64,000 bases of DNA. Origin: Acidimicrobiia bacterium (GTDB taxonomy: Bacteria; Actinomycetota; Acidimicrobiia; Acidimicrobiales; Poriferisodalaceae). The stretch is from assembly GCA_022822525.1 (NCBI GenBank), contig JAJEBN010000109.1, forward strand, positions 38,073 to 102,072. Reading direction: 5' to 3'. Under the pieces are notes generated by a model. That model was given only the letters and a program-made list of their open reading frames with translations, did no database searches and was not told where the DNA came from. The position numbers and the translations under genes are program-made. Positions within the stretch are counted from its first letter, which is position 1. Each line of letters begins with the position of its first letter. Below are positions 26,742-35,248 of the stretch, one piece after another.

Positions 26742-27176
26742 GTGCGGCTGCGCGACACCACGGTGATCTTCCTGTGCGCATTCCTCGGCATGATGGTGCT
26801 GTTCATGCACCTGCCCGTCTTCGGCGGGCCCTATGAGGACATCCAAGAAGGTCAGGTCGACTGGACCTGCTCGATGCCGCTGCTCAGCCTGGCGCCGGCC
26901 GATGTGGACATCGACAAGGTGCGTGAGGCAGTCGACGATGCGCTCGTGACGGCCCGCACCACCGGCCAGAGCTACGTGGCGCCCGAGAGCCGCCATCCGC
27001 TGTGCGGCGGCTTGGCCCGCACACAGGTGGTGCTGGCGCTGCTGGCCCTCGCCGGGGCGTTCTGGCGAGGCCGCAGGTGGTGGCGCTCGACCGAGGACGC
27101 ACGCGCCGAGAAGCGCTTCAAACGGCTCCACGAGAGCGTCAGCAACCCCCAGGGACGCTCCCGGCTGTTCCGCTAG
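26742..27176 (+). CDS. Small membrane protein of unknown function
   Basis: A 144-residue protein with a hydrophobic N-terminal helix (residues about 6-26) and a second helix near 92-107. The segment between them is probably extracytoplasmic and holds two cysteines (C43 and C87) that might form a disulfide. The cytosolic tail is Arg/Lys-rich. The start is GTG at 26742. I do not recognise the family. It is convergent with recO across the duplicated recO tail. Confidence 0.6.
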   Translation: MRLRDTTVIFLCAFLGMMVLFMHLPVFGGPYEDIQEGQVDWTCSMPLLSLAPADVDIDKVREAVDDALVTARTTGQSYVAPESRHPLCGGLARTQVVLALLALAGAFWRGRRWWRSTEDARAEKRFKRLHESVSNPQGRSRLFR

Positions 27177-27177
27177 C

Positions 27178-27283
27178 CAGCTCAGCTCAGCAGGTCCGTG
27201 CTGCGCAGGCGCCGGACTGAGTCCGATGCGACCGGCGCTGGTCGACAGCTCAGCTCAGCAGGTCCGTGCTGCGCAGGCGCCGG
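27178..27283. repeat. Direct duplication of the recO 3' end (two 38-bp copies)
   Basis: The same 38 bases occur at 27178-27215 and 27246-27283, offset by 68 bases. The second copy is the genuine 3' end of recO including its stop (encoding R-R-L-R-S-T-D-L-L-S). The first is an orphan copy between recO and the convergent membrane-protein gene. The 30 bases between copies are unique. Confidence 0.85.
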
Positions 27284-27966
27284 TCGGTGTGGTACTCCCA
27301 CATGCGGGAGACGATCGCTGCGGCTTCGTGGGAGTCCGCCGACGGCGGTGCTTCGAGCACCGCGTTGACCTGTCCGGACATGATCGAGCGCAACAGCTCG
27401 AGCGCGCCGGGCGACAGCGGGCGGCCTCGCCGGTGGGTCTCGCAGGTCACGCCGCCCTGGGCCGGATCGAACGCCACCACAGCGCCGCCGTCGCAACCGC
27501 TGCCCACGACGCACTCGTCGAGCAGCGGAGCGGTGCCTTCGTGTGCCAGCAAGCGCAGCAGGAACGCCGGCAGCAGCATCTCGGCACCCCCGCGGTCGAG
27601 GCGGCCCAGCGCACCCACCAGCATCTGGTACGGCACCGGGTCCTCGCCGCGGTCGTGCACGATCTGATCGACTGCCTCGGCCAACGACATCGCAGTGCCC
27701 AGCCGGTCGAGATCCTCACGCAGACTCCCCCATCGATCCAGCGTCAGCGCACCGGTGACGATGTCGAGCTCGCCGCGCCCCCGGTACAGCTGCAGGTCGA
27801 CATGGCGGAGCGGCTCGACGTGACCGGCCAGCTTGCTGCGAGTGCGCCGCGCGCCCTTCGCGACGGCGCGCACTTTGCCGTGCCCCGCGGTGATGATCGT
27901 GACGATCCGATCGGCCTCGCCGAGCTTGATCGTGCGAAGCACGACCCCTCGGTCCCGGTACTGCAT
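27250..27966 (-). CDS. recO: DNA repair protein RecO
   Basis: A 238-residue RecO: N-terminal OB-fold (Y-R-D-R-G-V-V-L-R-T-I-K-L-G-E-A-D-R-I) followed by the helical domain. It loads RecA on SSB-coated single strands with RecR. ATG 27966 is chosen because it opens directly into the OB fold and has a GGGGG-rich ribosome site. The gene follows uppS by 56 bases on the same strand. Its 3' end is duplicated downstream. Only scattered cysteines remain (G-C-D-G-G; C-E-T-H), so a structural zinc is doubtful. Confidence 0.92.
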   Translation of the reverse strand: MQYRDRGVVLRTIKLGEADRIVTIITAGHGKVRAVAKGARRTRSKLAGHVEPLRHVDLQLYRGRGELDIVTGALTLDRWGSLREDLDRLGTAMSLAEAVDQIVHDRGEDPVPYQMLVGALGRLDRGGAEMLLPAFLLRLLAHEGTAPLLDECVVGSGCDGGAVVAFDPAQGGVTCETHRRGRPLSPGALELLRSIMSGQVNAVLEAPPSADSHEAAAIVSRMWEYHTDRRLRSTDLLS

Positions 27967-28022
27967 CTGGGGGGACACCCCCTCGTCATCGTGCTTCGGT
28001 GCCGACGGGCGCCCGCCCGACG

Positions 28023-28733
28023 TCAGCCTTTGAGGCCCCCGAATCGGCGATCGCGCGCCTGGTACTTGCAGATGGCGTCGAACAAGTCCTCCCGCCGGAA
28101 GTCCGGCCAGAGGATGTCGGTGAACACCAGCTCGCTGTAGGCCACCTGCCACAGCAGGAAATTCGACAGCCGGTTCTCGCCTGAGGTCCGGATCATGAGG
28201 TCGACCTCGGGCATCTCCGCGTCGTAGAGATGCTTGACGAGCGCAGCCTCGTCGACCTTGTCGGCGGGGACGCCCGAGCGCACCAGACCGGCGGCAGCAT
28301 CGACGATCTCTGCCCGGCCGCCGTAGTTGAACGCCACCGTGAAGGTGAGGCCCGTGTTGGCCGCGGTCAGCTCGACGGCCTCGTCGATGCGGGCCCGCAC
28401 CCGGCGCGGGATGCGAGCATCGGGTCGGCCGACGAAGCGAATCCGCACGTTCTTGTCGTGCAGCTCTTGGCTGCGCCGCACCAGCAAGGACTCGTTGAAT
28501 CCCATCAGGAAGCGCACTTCAGCCGGCGGGCGACGCCAGTTCTCTGTGCTGAAGGCATACACGGTGAGCCATTGCAGGCCGATGTCGGCAGCGCCCTCGA
28601 CGGTGTCGATCAGCGCCTCCTCGCCCGCCGCATGCCCCTCGGTACGTGGCAGGCCGCGCGCTTGGGCCCAGCGTCCGTTGCCGTCCATCACACAGGCCAC
28701 GTGAGTCGGCAGACACGTCGGATCGATGCCCAT
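28023..28733 (-). CDS. uppS: Isoprenyl transferase (undecaprenyl diphosphate synthase family)
   Basis: A 236-residue cis-prenyltransferase. The active-site M-D-G-N-G-R-W block is at residues 16-22 (catalytic D17). Other family blocks are Y-A-F-S-T-E-N-W-R-R-P, F-N-Y-G-G-R-A-E-I-V and the C-terminal E-V-D-L-M-I-R-T-S-G-E-N-R-L-S-N-F-L-L-W-Q. It makes the polyprenyl diphosphate carrier for cell-wall synthesis; actinobacteria often have two paralogues with different chain lengths. A GTG at 28745 is a slightly longer alternative start. It is divergent from the DinG-type helicase gene. Confidence 0.94.
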   Translation of the reverse strand: MGIDPTCLPTHVACVMDGNGRWAQARGLPRTEGHAAGEEALIDTVEGAADIGLQWLTVYAFSTENWRRPPAEVRFLMGFNESLLVRRSQELHDKNVRIRFVGRPDARIPRRVRARIDEAVELTAANTGLTFTVAFNYGGRAEIVDAAAGLVRSGVPADKVDEAALVKHLYDAEMPEVDLMIRTSGENRLSNFLLWQVAYSELVFTDILWPDFRREDLFDAICKYQARDRRFGGLKG

Positions 28734-28864
28734 ACCGGGGTTCACATTGCGCAGGGTAGAACCCTCGTCAACGCATGGGGAAACGCCCCCATGACAACGA
28801 TGCCGCTGTCGTACCGTTGCGGGTCGCAGCGAACCTCCCCAGCAGCAGACCGACGTGAGGGCCG

Positions 28865-30826
28865 ATGTCCGACGAACCCTGGGATCTTGCCCCGCCAACC
28901 GATGAGCTCGATGTCGCTGCTGCACTCGACGACTCGATCGCGGCGCTCGGCCACGACGGCGAGCGGCGAGACGGCCAGGCCGAGATGGCAGCTGCTGTCG
29001 CAGAGGCGATGGCCGACGGCGGCACGCTGCTGTGCCAGGCGGGCACGGGTGTGGGCAAGTCGCTCGCCTACCTCGTCCCGGCCGCGCTTGCTGCCGCTGC
29101 GGGCAAGCGAGTCGTCATCGCCACCGCGACACTGGCGCTGCAGGACCAGCTCGTCGGCAAGGACCTTCCGCTGGTGGCGGCGGGGATGGCCCAGCGGCTC
29201 GGACGCCCCGTGCGGTGGGAAGTCCTCAAGGGACGCAACAACTACCTCTGCCGTCACCGCTTCGGCGAGCACGCACAGCAGCAGATGGACCTGGCCGGAG
29301 GGCCGGCCACGCCGTCAGAACTGGCCCGGCAGCGGCAGCTCGCCGAGATCCAGCAGTGGGTGCCCCGAACGCGTACCGGCGATCGTTCGGAGCTGGCGGT
29401 CGCGCCCGACGCGCGCGTGTGGTCATCGGTGTCGGTGACCAGCACCGAGTGCATCGGTGCCGAGCGCTGTCCCGAAGGTCACCGCTGCTTCGCCGAGGAA
29501 GCCCGGGCTCGCGCCGCGAGAGCCGGGATCGTGGTGACCAACCAGCACCTGTACTGCATCGACCTGTTCGGCGACGGCTACCTGTTCGGTCCCCACGATG
29601 CCGTCGTGTTCGACGAGGCACATCAGCTCGAGCCGGTCGTCACCCAAGTAGCCGGACTCGAGATCACCCCGGCCGGTTTCTCGCGGCTGGCCGCCGAAGC
29701 GCGGGCGGCGGGGGCTGCGGGAACGGCTGCGGACGCCGTCGCTGATGTCTCGAACCGTCTGGCCGACGAGCTCGGTCCCCTGCGCGACACCCGCTTGGGG
29801 GCGATCACCGGCGACCTGGCGAGCCTGCTCGAACTCGCCGACACCAGGGTCACCGATCTCGCGGCGGAGCTGCGGTCGAACGGCGACGACGCAGCAGACC
29901 TCGAACGGCTGCGCGTCGGGCGGATCGCAGCGGAATCGCTCAACGCACTGCGTGCCGCTCTGGATCCTCCGCAAGGAACCGTCATCCTGGTCGAAGGCCG
30001 CGGCCGCCTCCGTCTCGCCCCGCTCGATGTGGGCGACCTGCTCGCGAGCCGCCTGTGGGGCCGTCAGGCGTGCGTGCTCACCAGCGCGACGCTCGGCCCG
30101 CACCTGGTCGGGCGGCTCGGCGTACCCGCCGCCGACCACACGTATCTCTCGGTGGACAGCCCGTTCGACTATCGGGCCAATGCCCTGCTGTACTGCGCCC
30201 GGCATCTGCCCGCCCCCACCTCCGATGCGTACCGGAACGCCGCGATCGACGAGCTGGTCGAGCTCGTCACTGCTGTCGGCGGGCGCACGCTGGCACTGTT
30301 CACGAGCTGGCGCGCCCTCAATGACACGGCGGATGCGCTCACCGAGCGGCTCAGCGGCATCCGGGTGCTGCGCCAGGGCGGCGATCTGTCGAATGCAGCG
30401 CTGCTCGACGCGCTCGGCGACGATCCCGCGACGGTGGTGTGCGGCACGATGAGCTTCTGGCAGGGAGTGGATGTGGCCGGGTCGGCCCTGTCGCTGCTGG
30501 CCATCGACCGTCTGCCGTTCGCCAGGCCCAACGAGCCGCTCGCAGCAGCCCGGCGCGAGGCCGCAGGCCGCGATGCCTTCATGACCGTCGACGTGCCAAA
30601 TGCCGCAGACATGCTGGCCCAAGGCGTCGGCCGGCTCATTCGCACCACCTCGGATCGAGGCGTCGTGGCCGTGCTGGACTCGCGGCTCGCCACTGCCGGC
30701 TACCGGTCGCGCCTGCTCGATCCGCTGCCGCCCATGCGCCGCAGCATCGACCAGGCCGAGGCAGTGGAATTTCTCAGCGCCATCCGGGACCAGCACGCCA
30801 CCTCAGCGGCCGAACCCTGCGTCTGA
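28865..30826 (+). CDS. ATP-dependent DNA helicase, DinG/XPD-like with iron-sulfur cysteines
   Basis: A 653-residue superfamily 2 helicase. Walker A is AGTGVGKS at 59-66 and the DEAH box is D250-E-A-H253. Four cysteines spaced as in XPD/DinG (C129, C196, C202, C208) fit a [4Fe-4S] cluster. C-terminal motifs include G-T-M-S-F-W-Q-G-V-D-V and Q-G-V-G-R-L-I-R. It unwinds DNA 5' to 3' in repair or at R-loops and G4 structures, by family knowledge. No exonuclease domain is present. It is inserted divergently between uppS and the convergent era gene. Confidence 0.92.
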   Translation: MSDEPWDLAPPTDELDVAAALDDSIAALGHDGERRDGQAEMAAAVAEAMADGGTLLCQAGTGVGKSLAYLVPAALAAAAGKRVVIATATLALQDQLVGKDLPLVAAGMAQRLGRPVRWEVLKGRNNYLCRHRFGEHAQQQMDLAGGPATPSELARQRQLAEIQQWVPRTRTGDRSELAVAPDARVWSSVSVTSTECIGAERCPEGHRCFAEEARARAARAGIVVTNQHLYCIDLFGDGYLFGPHDAVVFDEAHQLEPVVTQVAGLEITPAGFSRLAAEARAAGAAGTAADAVADVSNRLADELGPLRDTRLGAITGDLASLLELADTRVTDLAAELRSNGDDAADLERLRVGRIAAESLNALRAALDPPQGTVILVEGRGRLRLAPLDVGDLLASRLWGRQACVLTSATLGPHLVGRLGVPAADHTYLSVDSPFDYRANALLYCARHLPAPTSDAYRNAAIDELVELVTAVGGRTLALFTSWRALNDTADALTERLSGIRVLRQGGDLSNAALLDALGDDPATVVCGTMSFWQGVDVAGSALSLLAIDRLPFARPNEPLAAARREAAGRDAFMTVDVPNAADMLAQGVGRLIRTTSDRGVVAVLDSRLATAGYRSRLLDPLPPMRRSIDQAEAVEFLSAIRDQHATSAAEPCV

Positions 30827-30910
30827 GCGGGACACCCCGGGCGAGTGGGTGGCCCGAGCGGCCCGTGAGCGTCCGCGACGGCGTGCGGGCAACAGCGGAC
30901 TGCGCGGCGG

Positions 30911-31792
30911 TCAGTTGTGCGGCTCTGAGGGGGCTTCGGGTGCGAGCATGCGGGCGACCGAGTCGGGGGTGCGCTGCCAGTCCGGCTCGACACGGACGCG
31001 CAACTCGAGGTAGACGCCGTCGAGGCCGAGTTCGCGCCGCGCCGCTGTGCCCACCTCGCGCAGCATGCGACCTCCCTTCCCGATCACGATGCCTTTTTGG
31101 GACGCACGCTCGACGGCAATGTCGCACCGGATGCGCTTGGGCTCCCACTCGGTGACCCGGACAGCGATGCTGTACGGCAGCTCGTCGCCCAGCCGTGCCA
31201 GCAGCTGCTCGCGCACCGCTTCGGAGATGCGCCACGCCTCAGGCAGGTCGGTGATGCTCTCGGGCCCGAAGTAGGCGGGGCCCTCGGGAAGGCCCGCCAC
31301 GACATGCTCCAGCAGAGCATCGGTGCCCTCGCCAGTGCGGCCCGACACCGGGAAGTAGGCGTCGGCGTCGAGTTCTGCCGCCGCAGCCAGCTGCTCGGCA
31401 ACCTGTGCTCTCGATGCCCGGTCGCACTTGGTGACGGCGACCACGGTGTTGGCGCCCGCCGGCAGCGACTCCCAGACCAGGCGGTCACCCCGGCCCAGCG
31501 GCGCGGTCGCGTCGAGCACCATGCAGATCACGTCGGGCGGCTCCAGATCGGAGATCGCGGTGCGGGCCGTCTCGTTGAGCTGCTCGCCCAGCGAGGTGAC
31601 CGGTTTGCCGATGCCGGGCGTGTCCACGAACACGATCTGGGCGCCGGGCAGGTGACGCACGCCCATGACTCGAAGTCGCGTGGTCTGAGGCTTGTCAGAG
31701 GTGATGCTGACCTTGGCGCCCACGAGACTGTTCAGCAACGTGGACTTGCCTGCATTCGGGCGCCCGACGAGGGTCACGAATCCTGAGCGCAC
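30911..31792 (-). CDS. era: GTPase Era
   Basis: A 293-residue Era: G1 G-R-P-N-A-G-K-S-T at 10-18, G3 D-T-P-G and G4 T-K-C-D (a variant of N-K-x-D). The C-terminal KH domain has G-I-V-I-G-K-G-G-R-M-L. It binds the 3' end of 16S rRNA and helps assemble the 30S subunit. It lies directly downstream of the CBS-domain membrane protein, ybeY and phoH in the usual actinobacterial order. Confidence 0.95.
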   Translation of the reverse strand: MRSGFVTLVGRPNAGKSTLLNSLVGAKVSITSDKPQTTRLRVMGVRHLPGAQIVFVDTPGIGKPVTSLGEQLNETARTAISDLEPPDVICMVLDATAPLGRGDRLVWESLPAGANTVVAVTKCDRASRAQVAEQLAAAAELDADAYFPVSGRTGEGTDALLEHVVAGLPEGPAYFGPESITDLPEAWRISEAVREQLLARLGDELPYSIAVRVTEWEPKRIRCDIAVERASQKGIVIGKGGRMLREVGTAARRELGLDGVYLELRVRVEPDWQRTPDSVARMLAPEAPSEPHN

Positions 31793-31806
31793 CGTCCGCT
31801 CCGGGC

Positions 31807-33219
31807 CTAGCCCGAACCCACCCGATCATCGTCCCGAGGAGCGGAGCCGTCGGCAGCCGCGGTTTCGTCGCGGCCGCCTTCGGGACCGGCACCTCGTCGG
31901 GCGCCGACGAGGCTGATGCGCCGGCCCTCGACTTCGAGCGCGGACAGGCACCAGCCGTCGAGCTCGACGGTCTCGCCGGGGACCGGCACATGTCCGGCGC
32001 GGTCCAGCACCAGCCCGCCGACCGTGTCCCAATCGCCGTCAGGCAGGCGCAGCTCGAGCACCTCGGCAAGCCGGGACGCGGGCAGGCGTCCCGAGAACAT
32101 GAACGCGCCGTCGCCGACCTCTTGGACGAGTGCCTCGTCGACGTCGTACTCGTCGGCGATCTCGCCCACCAGCTCCTCGATGATGTCCTCGAGCGTGACG
32201 AGGCCCGCCACGCCGCCGTACTCGTCGACGGCGATCGCCAGGTGCGACTTGGACTCCTGCATCTCGCGCATCAGATCGCCGACCCGCTTGGTCTCCGGCA
32301 CGAAGTTGGCGGGACGCAGCACCTCCGCGCAGGTCGCCGCGGCCTCCCCTGCGGGGGTGCCGCTTCGCGGATCGCCTTCGGGGCCGGCGCCGTGCAGGTG
32401 GGCCGCAATCAGGTCCTTCGCCAGCACCATGCCTCGCAGGTCGTCCACGCTGTCGCCGATCACGGGCAGCCTGGTGAAGCCCGAATCGATGATCGTCTCG
32501 AGCGCGTCGGCAACCGTGTCGTGCATGCTCGCGGTGACCATGTCGGGGCGAGGCACCATCACCTCGCGCACGATCGTGTCGCCCAGCTCCATGATCTGCT
32601 CGATCAGCGCAGCCTCGTCGTCGCGTATCAGGCTGGCCTGTGCTGCGGCCGATGCCAGCGCGACCAGCTCGTCCTCGGTGATCTCGCCGGTGTCGCTGTC
32701 GCTCGCTGCTGGGCCCAGCGCCCGCGCGGGGGCAGTCAGCAGGCGTGCCAGCCACACCAGTGGCGCTGTGCGGCTCAGCACGCGAGCCACCGGCGCCAGC
32801 ACCCGCGCCATCCGGTCGTTCGCCTCGACGCCCCAGCGGCGAGGCAGCGACTCGGTCACCACAAAGAGCGCCACGGTCGTGACGGCAATCGCAGCCACGA
32901 TGCCGGCGGTACCGGTCGTGCTGGCAGCGACCCAGGTGACGCCACCCACCAGGGTCACCTGGACCAGCACGCGCAGCAGCGAGACGGGTCCCAGCACCAC
33001 CTCGCGGTCCTCCACGAGCTGCTCCAGCGAGGCTTTCGGCGGGGTGTTCGCGTCTCCGTTGTCGCGGTCGCCGTTGTGGCGCTCGCCGTTTCCGTTGGAC
33101 TCGTCGAGGCCTGAGGCGCGAGCACGGCCCAGCCGCACGAAGGTCGCTTCGATGAGGCGCAGGAACATGGCGGCGGCCAGCAGGATCGCCGCCGCAACGG
33201 CGCCCAGCACCCAGTTCAT
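31807..33219 (-). CDS. CorC/HlyC-type membrane protein with tandem CBS domains
   Basis: A 470-residue protein with an N-terminal region of three or four hydrophobic helices (CNNM/DUF21-like, about 1-150), two CBS domains (about 210-340, containing V-M-V-P-R-P-D-M-V and F-T-R-L-P-V) and a C-terminal CorC_HlyC domain. Such proteins are linked to magnesium or cobalt efflux. The ATG at 33219 overlaps the ybeY stop by 4 bases (ATGA), so it is preferred over the ATG at 33231. Residues near 44-62 form a low-complexity Asn/Gly/Asp insertion. Confidence 0.9.
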   Translation of the reverse strand: MNWVLGAVAAAILLAAAMFLRLIEATFVRLGRARASGLDESNGNGERHNGDRDNGDANTPPKASLEQLVEDREVVLGPVSLLRVLVQVTLVGGVTWVAASTTGTAGIVAAIAVTTVALFVVTESLPRRWGVEANDRMARVLAPVARVLSRTAPLVWLARLLTAPARALGPAASDSDTGEITEDELVALASAAAQASLIRDDEAALIEQIMELGDTIVREVMVPRPDMVTASMHDTVADALETIIDSGFTRLPVIGDSVDDLRGMVLAKDLIAAHLHGAGPEGDPRSGTPAGEAAATCAEVLRPANFVPETKRVGDLMREMQESKSHLAIAVDEYGGVAGLVTLEDIIEELVGEIADEYDVDEALVQEVGDGAFMFSGRLPASRLAEVLELRLPDGDWDTVGGLVLDRAGHVPVPGETVELDGWCLSALEVEGRRISLVGARRGAGPEGGRDETAAADGSAPRDDDRVGSG

Positions 33220-33809
33220 GAGCGGCTCCACAGCGTGCGCAGGTGCTCGGTCTCGCGGGCGCGCATGGCTGCAGCATCAGCGGGCTCCGCGTGGTCCATG
33301 CCGAGCAAGTGCAGCACACCGTGCACGACGAGCAAATCGATTTCCGCGGTGACGCTGCCGTCGTGTCCCGGGCGGGATCCCGCGCCTGCTGGCGCGTTCA
33401 CCACAGCGACCGCGGGGCACACGACGATGTCGCCGGCCAGGGCTGGGCCGGTCGGCTCGGGATTGACCTGCGGGTCGGCGTCCAGGCGAGCGCCAGCGCT
33501 GGAACCTCCCGGCGCCCGCGGACCCCTCACGAGGTCCAGCGGGAATGCGAGCACGTCAGTCGGTCCGGCGTGGCCCATGTGCGCTTGGTTCAGCTCCGCC
33601 ATCTCGTCGCGGCCCACGAACGTCACAGCGGTCTCGGTGCCCGGCGGCACACCTTCGGCATCGAGCACCTGGCGCACCAAGGCGCGGTAGCGCCCCGGGT
33701 CGAGTCGCACATCGTGCTGACGGTCTGCGATCAGCACGCCGTCGTCGCCGGCGCAGCCGCCAGCCACCCGTTCACTCGCTGCCGTTGCGTTGCGCGTCAC
33801 GCCGGTCAT
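33216..33809 (-). CDS. ybeY: Endoribonuclease YbeY
   Basis: A 197-residue metalloenzyme for 16S rRNA 3'-end maturation and ribosome quality control. The zinc motif H163-G-V-L-H167-L-L-G-M-D-H173 is intact. It is longer than average (about 150-160), through an N-terminal extension and a Gly/Pro-rich insert near 98-122. The N terminus overlaps phoH by 38 bases; a GTG at 33737 would shorten it to the usual length and is a credible alternative start. Confidence 0.9.
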   Translation of the reverse strand: MTGVTRNATAASERVAGGCAGDDGVLIADRQHDVRLDPGRYRALVRQVLDAEGVPPGTETAVTFVGRDEMAELNQAHMGHAGPTDVLAFPLDLVRGPRAPGGSSAGARLDADPQVNPEPTGPALAGDIVVCPAVAVVNAPAGAGSRPGHDGSVTAEIDLLVVHGVLHLLGMDHAEPADAAAMRARETEHLRTLWSRS

Positions 33810-34734
33810 ATGCCGCCACGATGTCGCCGACGATGCGATGGCGGGTGATGTCCCGCCTGCCGAGGCGGGCGAATGCCAGCCCGGGTATGCCGTCGAGCGA
33901 TTTCTCGACGTCGAGCAGGCCGCTCTTGCCGCCGGGTACGTCGATCTGTGTGCGGTCGCCGGTCACGACCACCTTGGAACCGAAACCGATTCGTGTCAGG
34001 AACATCTTCATCTGTTCGGGCGTGGTGTTCTGGGCCTCGTCGAGGATGATGAAGCTGTCGTTGAGGGTGCGGCCGCGCATGAACGCCAGCGGTGCCACAT
34101 CGATGGTCTTGCGCTCGAGCAGCTTGGAGGCGGTCTCCACGTCGAGCATGTCGTAGAGGGAGTCGTACAGCGGCGCCAGGTACGGGTCGATCTTCGCCAT
34201 CAGATCCCCGGGCAGGAAGCCGAGCCGTTCACCCGCTTCCACCGCCGGGCGCGTCAGCACGATCCTCCTGACGGATTTCGACATGAGCGCCTCGACGGCC
34301 AGCGCGACCGCAAGCCAGGTCTTGCCCGTGCCCGCAGGCCCGACGGCGAACGTCACGATGTTGGAGCGGATCGACTCGACGTAGCGCTTCTGGCCGGCGC
34401 TCTTCGCCCGCACCACCCTGCCGTTGGGCGCGCGCACAATCGGGGCCGACAGCACGTCGCTCGGGCTCTCGTCTGCTTCGACCATGTCGATGACGCGGTC
34501 GAGCAGCTCAGGCTCGATGCGCTGGCCGGCCTCGAGGACGTGCACCATCTCTTCGAAGACCTGACCGACCAACGCAGCGCCGGGTCCCGCGACGGTGATC
34601 TCATTGCCGCGCACATGGATGTCGGCGTCGGCGAAATGATCCGCGACGAGTCGCAGGTGTTCGTCGCGCTGGCCCAGCACCCCGACCATGAGGTGATTGC
34701 CCGGAACGTGTATCCGGACCTGTGTGTCGGTCAC
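33772..34734 (-). CDS. phoH: PhoH-like ATPase
   Basis: A 320-residue PhoH family P-loop ATPase. Walker A GPAGTGKT is at 132-139 and Walker B is F-I-I-L-D-E-A-Q-N. The N-terminal region before residue 110 is KH-like. GTG at 34734 follows a GGAG ribosome site. It heads the run phoH, ybeY, CBS protein, era, implying a role with rRNA processing and ribosome maturation. Confidence 0.93.
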   Translation of the reverse strand: MTDTQVRIHVPGNHLMVGVLGQRDEHLRLVADHFADADIHVRGNEITVAGPGAALVGQVFEEMVHVLEAGQRIEPELLDRVIDMVEADESPSDVLSAPIVRAPNGRVVRAKSAGQKRYVESIRSNIVTFAVGPAGTGKTWLAVALAVEALMSKSVRRIVLTRPAVEAGERLGFLPGDLMAKIDPYLAPLYDSLYDMLDVETASKLLERKTIDVAPLAFMRGRTLNDSFIILDEAQNTTPEQMKMFLTRIGFGSKVVVTGDRTQIDVPGGKSGLLDVEKSLDGIPGLAFARLGRRDITRHRIVGDIVAAYDRRDAQRNGSE

Positions 34735-34879
34735 TGGGCTCCGGCGCAGTACATCGTCGGCGTGGCGCTCATGAATCGATGGCGCACAGACGGCAATCCG
34801 GCATGCCGACGGTCGGTTCGGTCACGATGGGCTCAAGGCTAGTCGCGCCCGGTGATCTGTCATCGTCCGAGTTCGCACG

Positions 34880-35131
34880 TCACGAGCGCAGACCGGCGTA
34901 GATCTCCTTGCACGCCGGGCACACGGGAAAGCGCTCGCCGTCCCGTGTGGGCACCCACTTCTTGCCGCACAGCGCCACGACCGCCTCGCCGCTCACGGCC
35001 GAGCGGGTCAGCGCAGTCTTGTTGACGTAGTGAGAGAAGCGGTCGTGATCCCCCTCGGTCTCGCGGGTGTCAGGCCGTTCGATGACGTCGGGCGCACTCG
35101 ACCCATAGCTGGCGACAGTCTGTGCGGCCAC
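34880..35131 (-). CDS. DUF3039 small protein
   Basis: An 83-residue actinobacterial protein: D-H-D-R-F-S-H-Y-V, then V-V-A-L-C-G-K-K-W-V-P and F-P-V-C-P-A-C-K-E-I-Y. The C-G and C-x2-C cysteines suggest a small zinc site. GTG at 35131 is selected because GGGAG lies about 7 bases upstream and it gives the usual family length. Function is unknown. Its 5' end approaches the divergent MFS-ferrochelatase gene. Confidence 0.85.
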   Translation of the reverse strand: MAAQTVASYGSSAPDVIERPDTRETEGDHDRFSHYVNKTALTRSAVSGEAVVALCGKKWVPTRDGERFPVCPACKEIYAGLRS

Positions 35132-35248
35132 TTCGGTGCTCCCGGTTCGCTCTCCTGCCGGGGCCAACGGTACGGCAGTAATCTGCCCGTTCGCGCCGGA
35201 GCCGCAGCAGCGGTGCGCGCATGCGTCGAAGGGCAGCCCACTCCCAGC

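Noticed and set aside
33216..33809. YbeY as a truncated or fused protein because of its length
   Set aside because: The catalytic motif and fold-defining segments are complete; the extra length is an N-terminal extension that may be removed by a later start.
35030..35248. A start for the MFS-ferrochelatase gene at 35030 (about 73 residues longer)
   Set aside because: The extra residues are not MFS-like and would overlap the antisense DUF3039 coding region. ATG 35249 opens directly into the transporter N terminus.
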